This document shows, in pieces, positions 27,393 to 35,404 of a DNA stretch of 64,000 nucleotides. The notes below the pieces were generated by a model. The model saw only the letters and a program-made list of their open reading frames with translations. It was not told the origin of the DNA and searched no databases. How positions within the stretch are numbered: position 1 is the first letter of the stretch; each line of letters starts with the position of its first letter. Source of the DNA: Paenibacillus nanensis (GTDB lineage: Bacteria; Bacillota; Bacilli; Paenibacillales; Paenibacillaceae); assembly GCF_003583765.1 (NCBI RefSeq), contig NZ_QXQA01000002.1, positions 620,001 to 684,000 of the forward strand. Reading direction: 5' to 3'. A program made the translations under genes and the position numbers.

Positions 27393-29138
27393 TCAGACCC
27401 GCACATAGGCCTTAATCGTAGCCAGCGGCTTCGCCGTATTGTCGGCGAGCGGTCTGATCGTGTAGGCTCCGACGGCCGCCGGAATAATAAACGTTTCCGC
27501 ATAATGAACGACGTATGGCTCGAACGCGCCGTCGGGACTTTCCACTACCGCTGCTTCTCCCTCGACCAAATTGAGCATATGAACATTGCCGTTCGTTTGA
27601 TGGGGGACCGGCCCGGTGAACCAATGTCTGCGGGTCTCGATAAACTCCAGCTCATGCAGTCCCGTTCTTTCTTCCTTCCAACACTCAGTCTCCCGGATCC
27701 GTTCTGTTCGGTTTACGAGCTGCGATTCCGTCCAAGCCGTCGTGCGGTCCCATTGCAAATTCCGCTTCCCATGCTCGATGTGAACGGGCCTCGGCTTGCC
27801 GTCCAGCCCCAGCCTGTCCCAATCCCACAATTTGAATGTGAATATATACGGGGTCGCGCTAATTTCCAGCACCATCGCCCCTGCCCCAATACAATGAATC
27901 GTGCCCGCCGGAATAAGGAAATGATCATGCTTTCGCGCCGGGAATACGTTCACATATTTCCCCGCAGGGAACGAGGCGCTTCCCGACTGGGCCGCCTCCA
28001 ACTCATCGATCAACTGGTCGCGATCGACTCCGTCCTTGAAGCCCAGGTATACTTGCGCCCCTGGATCCGCATCGAGAATATAATAGCTTTCATCCTGCGT
28101 ATAGGACATGCCGAACTTATCCTTGATATAGTCAGTGAGCGGATGAACCTGCAGGCTTAAGTTTCCCCCCTTAACCGTATCCAGAAAGTCGAAGCGGATC
28201 GGGAACTCGGCGCCGAACCTGGCATATACCCGCTCTCCCAGCAGCGACACCGGCTCAAAGAATACGGCATTAATAGCGGGAATCTCGACCGGGACATCGC
28301 CGAATTTCAATATGAGGCTGTTCTCCTCCGGAACGCCGTCGAATCCCCAAGCATAAGGATGCTCGCGCGGCGCGAGCCCGATATGCTCCTGCAGCCAAGT
28401 GCCGCCCCATACGCCCGGGTCGAAGTAAGGAACCAGGCGGAACGGCTGGGTGACACACTGCTTCAGCCCGTTCAGGAGCGCCGGAACGGCAACCAGCTTC
28501 GGATCGTTATCCGCGTTGGTGTCCAGATAAAAATCCGCCGCAGGCAGGAGCGTCCGCTTCAGGCGGTCTGCCGCGCGCCATTCCACGAAAAAGCCGCGTT
28601 TATATTTTTTAAGGATTTCTTCCTGTTCGTTATGAGCCAGCCAATTACCGAGCTCTTGGCTTCGGTAGCGGAGCTGAATTTCCCATCGGCACAAATCCGC
28701 GTATACGAGCACATCTCCCCGGGTCACCAAAGAAGCACCCGTGCCGATCACGACGACGACTCCCGACGGAACGGCATCGATCTCCTCACGCAGCTGCTCA
28801 AGCTTCTCCTGATTATAGAAATCCTCCACCGAAAATGGCGCCATATAGCCAAAGACGCGGTCATCGGTTAAAAACCGCTGGATCTTATGATGAATTTCAT
28901 CCGTTGATTGGGCAGCGCGCTCCGCATGGATGATCGCCGCAGGCTGCAATGGAATACACAATCCCTCGACAATTTCTTCTGTCCGTACGCCGGGATAACA
29001 CTCAATCGCAATAACCGTTTTGCCATGCCGCCTCAAGCCGCCCGCGATTTGGGTGGCAATCGCTACATAGCCCCGGCATGCGGCATGTCCGTCCCCCTTA
29101 ATAGAAATAATCGGTTCTCGGTTATAGGTCGCGCACAC
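27393..29138 (-). CDS. Class I mannose-6-phosphate isomerase-like protein with an N-terminal kinase-like domain
   Basis: The 581-residue product is about twice the length of a Bacillus-type ManA. The C-terminal portion (about 230-581) has the type I PMI metal site: LQVHP, QDESYYIL and GTIHCIGAG, with the usual KDHFLIP-like strand order. The N-terminal 200 residues look like a P-loop nucleoside/uridine-kinase-type fold. However, the expected GxxGxGK loop reads KGDGHAACRG, so ATP binding is doubtful. The start is GTG 29138 with GGGGATAGGG upstream. It lies 27 bases before the GH78 gene and probably feeds a sugar phosphate to central metabolism or has a regulatory role. The sugar is not certain. 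Confidence 0.8.
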   Translation of the reverse strand: MCATYNREPIISIKGDGHAACRGYVAIATQIAGGLRRHGKTVIAIECYPGVRTEEIVEGLCIPLQPAAIIHAERAAQSTDEIHHKIQRFLTDDRVFGYMAPFSVEDFYNQEKLEQLREEIDAVPSGVVVVIGTGASLVTRGDVLVYADLCRWEIQLRYRSQELGNWLAHNEQEEILKKYKRGFFVEWRAADRLKRTLLPAADFYLDTNADNDPKLVAVPALLNGLKQCVTQPFRLVPYFDPGVWGGTWLQEHIGLAPREHPYAWGFDGVPEENSLILKFGDVPVEIPAINAVFFEPVSLLGERVYARFGAEFPIRFDFLDTVKGGNLSLQVHPLTDYIKDKFGMSYTQDESYYILDADPGAQVYLGFKDGVDRDQLIDELEAAQSGSASFPAGKYVNVFPARKHDHFLIPAGTIHCIGAGAMVLEISATPYIFTFKLWDWDRLGLDGKPRPVHIEHGKRNLQWDRTTAWTESQLVNRTERIRETECWKEERTGLHELEFIETRRHWFTGPVPHQTNGNVHMLNLVEGEAAVVESPDGAFEPYVVHYAETFIIPAAVGAYTIRPLADNTAKPLATIKAYVRV

Positions 29139-29177
29139 AGCCCTATCCCCTTTCGTATTCTGATCTTCTCGTCCCTG

Positions 29178-29917
29178 CTAGCGGAGACGGATTTGGCGTA
29201 TATTCACGAAGCGAGGCCGATAAATGCAGCCATGCTCCATATGACTGTTCTTGCTGGTCGCATTTACGTTGTAGCTGGACAGAAGCTCCCCTCGCGCGGA
29301 GAGATGCGGGTGGGCCTTGGCACTGTACGCATAGATCGTCTTGCCCTGCAGCGGCTCCGGGCATGCATACAAGCGAATCGGATTGCGGAAGGGCCCGACG
29401 GGACTATCGCCGATGTACATAGACAGCCGGTTTCCGGCTCCCGATTCGTGGAATACGACGGCATACCCGGCTCCGTCCCATTGCCCACCCATTGGCGTTA
29501 CGCAGTATTCGCAAGATATTTCGTCGGCGATCGGCTGGACTTCCTCCTTGTCCACACTCCAGCCCGAGCCGTCCCAAATAACGCCATGACGTCCAATCCT
29601 CGAAGCGCTCCTCCGGAGCCCTCGCCACAGCCATAGCCGGGCGTTCGCCGCCGTATAATAAAGGTCGGTATCCGTCTGCTCCTGCCCCTCCGGGATTCGT
29701 TCGCTCTTCTCGACCAATCCCGCCCATTAAGGGAGTGCTCCATACCCTCGTACGCGACGGGAAGGCGCCATCCCCCGACAGGATACGCGCCGCCAAAGGC
29801 AAATTGCAGCGAGCGGTTTTCGTCCGAATGTCCACCGCCAAGCTCGGTAACTTGCTCGATAGGAACCGTATCGCCTTCCCGCATGGGAAGCTCGGCAGCT
29901 TCAATATTTTGATTCAT
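29178..29917 (-). pseudogene. Broken DUF4185-like propeller gene (internal deletion and frameshifts)
   Basis: Three successive minus-strand frames each hold a plausible piece of one protein. The first (ATG 29917; VPIEQVTELGGGHSDENR) resembles the N terminus of DUF4185-type proteins. A middle piece, in another frame, reads RPAMAVARAPEERFEDWTSW. A third frame continues with WDGSGWSVDKEEVQPIADE, GPFRNPIRLY and the family-like end AHPHLS...GELLSSYNVN. The middle of a normal 340-400-residue protein is missing between the first pieces. One shift lies near 29585, where an extra T in TTATTTGGG breaks the frame. The ROK gene overlaps its 5' end by 17 bases, consistent with a former operon member. Sequencing error could explain single shifts but not the missing core. 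Confidence 0.65.
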
Positions 29918-30848
29918 TTTGGTTATCCCCCTGCCTTAATAAATGGGCCACTCCCGCGAAGGCGCTCAGCGAGGTGTCCAGCACCGGCCGTATTTGCAGC
30001 TTCGGCTCCGTTAAAGTTTCGAATATGCCCTTCTCGAACAAATCCTTGCTTTTTGCGATTTGTCCGCCCATAACGACCGCCTCCGGCCGAAATTGGCGGA
30101 CATACGGGGTCAGCATCTCGCCCAGGCTCCGGCCGAATTGCCGAAACACCCCGCGCGCCGTTGCGTCCCCGCTCCGGGCCGAATCGGCGAGCATCCGGAT
30201 GTCCCCGCCTTCTATAGGAATGCCCGCTTGCTCCGCCAGCCGCAGAATACCGCGTTTCGAAATATAATCGTCCACGACGGTCTCGCCGAACGGCTGATTG
30301 TAAATCCAGCCGTTCGGCGGCACATCGTCGCGGTCCGTAATCAGCTTCCCTTCCTCGACAAACGCCGACCCGGCTCCGGTTCCAATCGTAAGGAACATGA
30401 CGCGCGAATAGAGGCTCGCATAACCCGTATGCCATTCGCCCAGCGCAAATAAGTTGGCGTCGTTCTCGAAAACGATTCGAAACCGCTCTGATCTTTTACA
30501 CTCAAAGGCTTCGCCGTTCCGCAGCCGGTCAAGCAGCTCTTCACGTATATTCACGCCGTACAGACGTTCGAACTTATCCGTTCCGCTTATATAACTGATG
30601 CCGGCGGCATAGTCGAACGGTCCGGGAAAAGCATAGCCAACTCCGTATAATTCCACGCTTCTGTCCAGAAGCCGGTTTGTCTGCTGATGAAGGATCGCTA
30701 CCAGATGCTCCATGAAGCCGTCTTTGCTTTCATTTGATTTCGCGGGGTAAATGCCGTACGTTCCCGGCACGACATGCCCCGCATGATCGAGCGCGGCCGA
30801 TTTGATGAACGATCCGCCGACATCGAAGGCCATTGCGTATTTCCCCAT
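29901..30848 (-). CDS. ROK-family sugar kinase
   Basis: The 315-residue protein has the ROK/ASKHA features: N-terminal phosphate loop FDVGGSFIKS, GVGYAFPGP, FENDANLFALGEW with the catalytic Asp, and LTIGTGAGSAF for nucleotide binding. The zinc-binding CxCGxxGC cluster usual in ROK glucokinases is absent; that stretch reads YNQPFGETVVDDYIS. It is therefore a zinc-less ROK kinase rather than a repressor, as there is no helix-turn-helix. It likely phosphorylates a monosaccharide released by the neighbouring glycosidases, and the PMI-like protein downstream would then isomerise it (inference). It is first in its operon and divergent from an AraC gene. Confidence 0.87.
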   Translation of the reverse strand: MGKYAMAFDVGGSFIKSAALDHAGHVVPGTYGIYPAKSNESKDGFMEHLVAILHQQTNRLLDRSVELYGVGYAFPGPFDYAAGISYISGTDKFERLYGVNIREELLDRLRNGEAFECKRSERFRIVFENDANLFALGEWHTGYASLYSRVMFLTIGTGAGSAFVEEGKLITDRDDVPPNGWIYNQPFGETVVDDYISKRGILRLAEQAGIPIEGGDIRMLADSARSGDATARGVFRQFGRSLGEMLTPYVRQFRPEAVVMGGQIAKSKDLFEKGIFETLTEPKLQIRPVLDTSLSAFAGVAHLLRQGDNQNESKY

Positions 30849-30991
30849 CGTTACCTATCCCATCCCCATTCTCCATATGGCTCAATCGCTCGATCCTAGA
30901 TCTACGTTTACATTTTTGCGTAATCATTGTATTTTGAATAAACCGACATTTTTTAAAAATATAAGGACATTCATGCGAGGAGTTGACTTCC

Positions 30992-31882
30992 TTGAAGTGG
31001 AACGATCACATGCTGGACGGTTCGATTCTACTGAATCAGAAAGCCTCCTATTTGAAAGGAAACGGCATAGCCGCCACCGTCTATTATTGGGGCGCGCAAA
31101 GCGGCTTTGTCGGCAACAAACCGCATAAGCACTCCTTTTTCGAAATTTGTTACGTTCTTAAAGGGACAGGCAGCTACTGGGAGCAGGAGGAGCATTACCC
31201 GCTCGAAGACGGCAGCCTATTCCTCTCCCGTCCGGGGCATGTGCATCATATCGTCACCGATCACGGAATGGACCTATTATTCATGGCTTTCGATATCGAT
31301 GCCGAGGGATGCTCCGACGAGTGCAAGGCTCTGTTCGCAAAGCTTCGTCGTGCCCGTTCCGTCTTTATTCCGAATGCGCAGGAGCTTCCTGTCATCCGAT
31401 TATGGACAACGCTGCTATTAATGGCGAATGAGATGCAGCCGTTGTTTCATGACGGAATCTCCGGCTTGGGGCTGTCCCTAATTACGAGCGTCGAGAGGAC
31501 CTTTGCCGACAAGGAGCCGTCCGCCGCCGTCGTAAGCCGAAGCAGTCAAGCCGCCTCGTTGGTTTATCAAGCTAAGCTTTTTATTCGGGACAATCTGTCG
31601 CAGCCTCTAAGGCTGAACGATGTCGCCGAGCATCTCCATATTTCGAGCCGCCACCTCTCGCGCCTTTTTCTGGCGGAGCTCGGTCAATCCTGCTCCGTCT
31701 ATATACGCAAAGAGCGGATAAGAAAAGCCGGCATTCTGCTAACGGAAACCGACCTTTCGATTAAAGACATTTCCAGGCAGACCGGATTCGACACGGTTCA
31801 TTATTTCACCAGCGTCTTCTCAGCCGAGATGGGGATGCCGCCCGCGAAATTCAAGCATAAATTCCAGCAGCTTCACCATTGA
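30992..31882 (+). CDS. AraC-family regulator with cupin domain
   Basis: TTG 30992 is chosen since GCGAGGAG lies 9 bases upstream; a TTG three codons earlier touches that site. The 296-residue product has an N-terminal cupin (NKPHKHSFFEICYVLKG) and a C-terminal pair of helix-turn-helix units (DVAEHLHISSRHLSRLF; DISRQTGFDTVHYFTSVF). It is divergent from the ROK-PMI-GH78 unit, which it probably controls. It overlaps the convergent GH38 gene by 10 bases at its 3' end. Confidence 0.9.
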   Translation: MKWNDHMLDGSILLNQKASYLKGNGIAATVYYWGAQSGFVGNKPHKHSFFEICYVLKGTGSYWEQEEHYPLEDGSLFLSRPGHVHHIVTDHGMDLLFMAFDIDAEGCSDECKALFAKLRRARSVFIPNAQELPVIRLWTTLLLMANEMQPLFHDGISGLGLSLITSVERTFADKEPSAAVVSRSSQAASLVYQAKLFIRDNLSQPLRLNDVAEHLHISSRHLSRLFLAELGQSCSVYIRKERIRKAGILLTETDLSIKDISRQTGFDTVHYFTSVFSAEMGMPPAKFKHKFQQLHH

Positions 31883-34458
31883 ACGCGCAAAGCCAGCAGC
31901 TGTCTCGGCTCAAGCGACAGGCTAACGGCGTCTCCCGCGCTAGGCAGCTGCCCGATATCCGTCTCGAGACCGTCGGTGATGGCTGCGTACGAAATCGACC
32001 TGCCCGGGAACGCGAGATTAACGTCCTCCTTCGATTCGCTCGATATGTTCTGTAGACGGATCACGATGCCGTTTCCATCCTCAGCCGGTTTAACGCCCGC
32101 AATCTCGATCCTGTTATTGTCCGCTGCGAGGAAGGTACCCGCTTCCTCCGACGGGCAATACACGGCCGGGAACATCTGGACGGGACTGCCTGCGAGCGTT
32201 CCCGACGCCAGCATCGCATCAACTCGATGTCCGCCATGGACGGTGAGCTCGTACTTGAATGTCAGCTTGCCGGGCTGGCTCGCTCTGAAATTCGTGTCCC
32301 AATAATTGTTGACCGGCCATGCCAATAGCAGCGGATTTTCCTCTCCCGAGACATGCTTCAGCTCTTGGCCGAAATGGAAGCCGCCGATCTGCACGAGCGG
32401 GGCGTCCGGACAAGCGAGCGTCACGCCCCTATTATCGTCATGCACGGACACGGCCCTATCCACTGTCACATAGTCGCGGCAGGAACCCGGAAGCTGCTCC
32501 TTGTCCAGCTCCACGAACGTTCCCGCGCTGTCGAAAGTCGCTCGCCATCCTTTCAGGTTCAACGGAATGGCAAAATAAATCGATTCCGGCGTCCTTTCAT
32601 CCGTCTTGTAAAAGGAAGCAATCAGCTCGATGCGCGGATTGTCCGTAAACAGCGTAATCTTCTGCTCCAATCCTTCCGTGCCGGGCGCCTCCCAGCGCAA
32701 GACGAGCGTCGCTCCCGAATCGTGGCGGTCTATTCGGCATTCCACAAGCCGCTCCGCTCCTCTGCGATTCGCCGGCCAATTATGGTTCCAGCAGCTGATG
32801 CTGTTGTTGCATTTCTCAATGTCCCTGGGGAATAAAGTCGTTCGCTTCTCCTCCCCTCGCAGCGCATCGATCTTCTCGTGTACGAACTGGAACAACGTAT
32901 AAGGACTTTCCGGATCCAGGACATGCCAATCTTGCCGCTTGTCGTATAGCTTGCCGATTCTGCCCGTCTTCGGATCAACCTCCAGCGTGTAATAAGGCGT
33001 ATCAATGACAGAATCCGTGACCCATAAGCTTGGCGTCTCCGCCTTCCGCAGCTGATCGTATTTTATTTTTTTCCAGCTGAAAGGCGGCAGCTCCAACACT
33101 CCGGCGGCAGGCATCTGCCAATTCGTATCCCCATTGTTCTGCTGAAATTTGAAGCGATTGGCGGATACGTGTCTGCCCGCGTACATGAATTCATCCGAAA
33201 CGCGTAGATCCAGCTTCTGCGCCCATTGCGTAGGATTGACGAGAAGCAGCCCCTCCGGTTGGCCCGATTGCAGCGGATTGCCCGCGAGTCGTTCAAGCTG
33301 CGTCGCCAGCGCGAATCCGCTTAAGCTGTTAGCCTGATAGGCGGGATGCGCCTTGTGCATCCACAGCGTTCTCGTAAAGAGGGAATCCGGATTCGTGACG
33401 GACTCGTTCGCGCCCCATGTATGCTCGTCATAGAGCTCCAGCTGCTTCCATGCTTCCTGCCAGACGGCTCGGTCGCGCTCCGTCCATCCGCCCTGGAAGG
33501 CGGCCAGCAGCTCGGTCGTTCGGAGGCTGTATTTGGTTCTGCGCGTTAGCCGCGTCTCCTCGGCCGAGCTCGCGGCGCCGAAGTTCCAATAATCCGTCCA
33601 ATCTCCTGCGAAGACCGGAATCGTATCTTGCGGCAGCTGCTTGATTTTCTCCAGCAGCATTTCCGGCGTCGCCAGCTTTAACTTAACGTCCTCTCCGGCT
33701 TCATTCCAGCGACGCACCATCTCCAGCAGCTCTTCGTCCGGCGGCGTATTGTCGAGCATCGGGACATTGGTTGTAGACAGGTATACAAAATCATGCGGAT
33801 ATCCCATCTGCTCCAACCGGTTCAAATAGGGGCCGATGCCCCGCTTCATCTTGCCGAGATCCTTTTCCCACAGCTCGCAAATTTGAGTGAAGACGGAATA
33901 ATGCTCGCCGTTGAATGTGAGCAGCTCGCGTCCGTCCGGCGCCTTCCATCGGAACACCAGCGGCCTCGGGAGCGGAATGCCGCCAAAGTGAATATTGATG
34001 CCCATCGTGTACAGCTCGATTCCCGCGTCCAGAAGAATTTGCGCGAATGTCCACGGCTGCCCGTTAATGTCATGGTTGATCGCCGTATTCACCTTCGCGC
34101 CGAACTGCTCCCGCAGCGATTTCACCGGATACAGCATTCTCGCGAGCTGATCCGCGCTGCTAAGCGGAGCGGTGTGCATACTAAGCGCGGTCAAGCATAT
34201 TTGCCCGTTGCGCACGAATCGGCTCATCCGCTCTACATCGCTTGGCGAAGCTGATTCCAGCCATCTTATCACCGGCTCCGTTGCCTCGCATGTCCAGCGG
34301 AAGCGCATACATTCTTTCTCGTGCTCGGTCATCTCGCACAAATGGATGGCCTGATCGATATATTGCTTTTGAAGTTCCCACAGCACCGGCTGCGGATGCG
34401 TATACCCGACATCTAAGTGGCTATGGTGGTATATCCATATTTCCTTTATTTTCGGCAA
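31873..34458 (-). CDS. GH38-type glycoside hydrolase, third family variant
   Basis: An 861-residue cytoplasmic protein that starts directly with the metal motif HHSHLDVGYTH (His14, Asp16). It continues with INHDINGQPW, whose Asp130 takes the position of the GH38 nucleophile, and YDEHTWGANES with His346. A large beta-domain half follows. This HSHLDVGYT/NHDINGQ subgroup is distinct in sequence from both other GH38 genes here and might use another alpha-linked sugar. The start is TTG 34458 with AGAGGTGA about 8 bases upstream. It is convergent with the AraC gene at 30992 and overlaps it by 10 bases. Confidence 0.85.
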   Translation of the reverse strand: MPKIKEIWIYHHSHLDVGYTHPQPVLWELQKQYIDQAIHLCEMTEHEKECMRFRWTCEATEPVIRWLESASPSDVERMSRFVRNGQICLTALSMHTAPLSSADQLARMLYPVKSLREQFGAKVNTAINHDINGQPWTFAQILLDAGIELYTMGINIHFGGIPLPRPLVFRWKAPDGRELLTFNGEHYSVFTQICELWEKDLGKMKRGIGPYLNRLEQMGYPHDFVYLSTTNVPMLDNTPPDEELLEMVRRWNEAGEDVKLKLATPEMLLEKIKQLPQDTIPVFAGDWTDYWNFGAASSAEETRLTRRTKYSLRTTELLAAFQGGWTERDRAVWQEAWKQLELYDEHTWGANESVTNPDSLFTRTLWMHKAHPAYQANSLSGFALATQLERLAGNPLQSGQPEGLLLVNPTQWAQKLDLRVSDEFMYAGRHVSANRFKFQQNNGDTNWQMPAAGVLELPPFSWKKIKYDQLRKAETPSLWVTDSVIDTPYYTLEVDPKTGRIGKLYDKRQDWHVLDPESPYTLFQFVHEKIDALRGEEKRTTLFPRDIEKCNNSISCWNHNWPANRRGAERLVECRIDRHDSGATLVLRWEAPGTEGLEQKITLFTDNPRIELIASFYKTDERTPESIYFAIPLNLKGWRATFDSAGTFVELDKEQLPGSCRDYVTVDRAVSVHDDNRGVTLACPDAPLVQIGGFHFGQELKHVSGEENPLLLAWPVNNYWDTNFRASQPGKLTFKYELTVHGGHRVDAMLASGTLAGSPVQMFPAVYCPSEEAGTFLAADNNRIEIAGVKPAEDGNGIVIRLQNISSESKEDVNLAFPGRSISYAAITDGLETDIGQLPSAGDAVSLSLEPRQLLALRVQW

Positions 34459-34809
34459 CCCGACTCACCTCTCACGCATTTTTTCTCATTATATAAAGCA
34501 GCCGGGAAGACCGTCTTTCGAATATGAAGTCAACTCTTTACAATATCCGGACATCGGATGGCAGTTGGCCACCTGTCGACTCCACGGGAAAGAGGCTGTC
34601 CCAGAAGCAGCATCATTCACTTAAAGGACAGCCGGCTTTAATCGAAAACTTGTCAGTAACTAAAATTAGCGGTGCGAGGGAGTTTAGCCTTGCACCGCTA
34701 ATTTTATTATTGCCGCTGACGATCTTCCATTGGGTTCCTCCCATAGTGCAGGCGTACAAGCTAGAAGCTCGCGCTTCCGCTTGAGGAGACTTGGGTAATA
34801 CATTCGGTC
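34459..34809. other. Intergenic stretch with two hairpins
   Basis: No coding gene is recognised. A hairpin with 8-bp arms GGCTGTCC/GGACAGCC (34594-34601 with 34626-34633) is followed by a perfect 14-bp inverted repeat (34662-34675 with 34692-34705) flanked by A and T runs, terminator-like in either direction. The promoter of the GH38 gene must lie near 34460-34560. Confidence 0.5.
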
Positions 34810-35292
34810 AACATGGGACCGAAAAAGATACGTAGCGCTGTGGAAAGCCGAGGCTTCCAGCCGGGAACTGCCTTTCGGACTACCCGAGCATATGGGAGCG
34901 ACGTTCAGCTGGTTTAAATTCAATAAAGGACAGGATAAGGAAGGCCCTTATGCGGGCATCCCTTATGACGGCAACAACCCTGCCTTCGAAGATTTGTATG
35001 TGCCGAACTGCGAGCATTACGATCCGAATCATCTATCGTCTGAGCTTGGAACGCCAGCGACTTCCGTTTCACGCAAAAGAGAAATACGCTGTACGCTTTC
35101 CAAATGCGGTGGCCGGACGATCATCGCGCCATCATTCGTTCGTTGACTCCGGCAGATCAAGTGAAGTCCGTCCGGCTGCTTGGAGCGGGCGAAGTCCCAT
35201 TCGAACAGTCGTATGGAGCACTGATCGTTTCGCTGCCGGACAGACGCCCGACGCCATACGTCAACTGCCTGGCGATTGAGCTGAATCCTTAA
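34810..35292 (+). pseudogene. Remnant of a GH29 alpha-L-fucosidase gene
   Basis: Fragments in three frames follow the order of a bacterial GH29 fucosidase. VNMGPKK (34807-34827) is followed, after a frameshift, by VALWKAEASSRELPFGLPEHMGA (34832 onward) and FKFNKGQDKEGPYAGIPYDG. After a further shift and loss of the whole central part, the piece ends with QVKSVRLLGAG, LIVSLPDRRP and a stop at 35292. An intact gene would be well over 1.2 kb; less than 0.5 kb remains. The adjacent GH95 gene is intact, so fucosidase activity may have been retained by a different family. A terminator follows at 35322. Confidence 0.75.
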
Positions 35293-35321
35293 ATCCTTAG
35301 GCTGATAGAGGTTGTTAAAAT

Positions 35322-35356
35322 AAAGCCGGCTGTCGTTATCCACGCAGCCGGCTTTG
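35322..35356. terminator. Terminator between fucosidase remnant and GH95 gene
   Basis: An 11-bp perfect GC-rich stem (35322-35332 with 35345-35355) with A/T flanks serves as terminator for the convergent genes, most usefully for GH95. Confidence 0.8.
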
Positions 35357-35404
35357 TCGTTCATTATCGATGTAGGCTTTCCGTTCTATTCTATTCTGAC
35401 CATC

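Noticed and set aside
27309..28160. Plus-strand open frame opposite the PMI-like gene
   Set aside because: Antisense shadow without start signals or recognisable domain.
34590..34705. Inverted repeats as insertion-sequence ends
   Set aside because: No transposase frame or target-site duplication nearby; they look like hairpins of terminator type.
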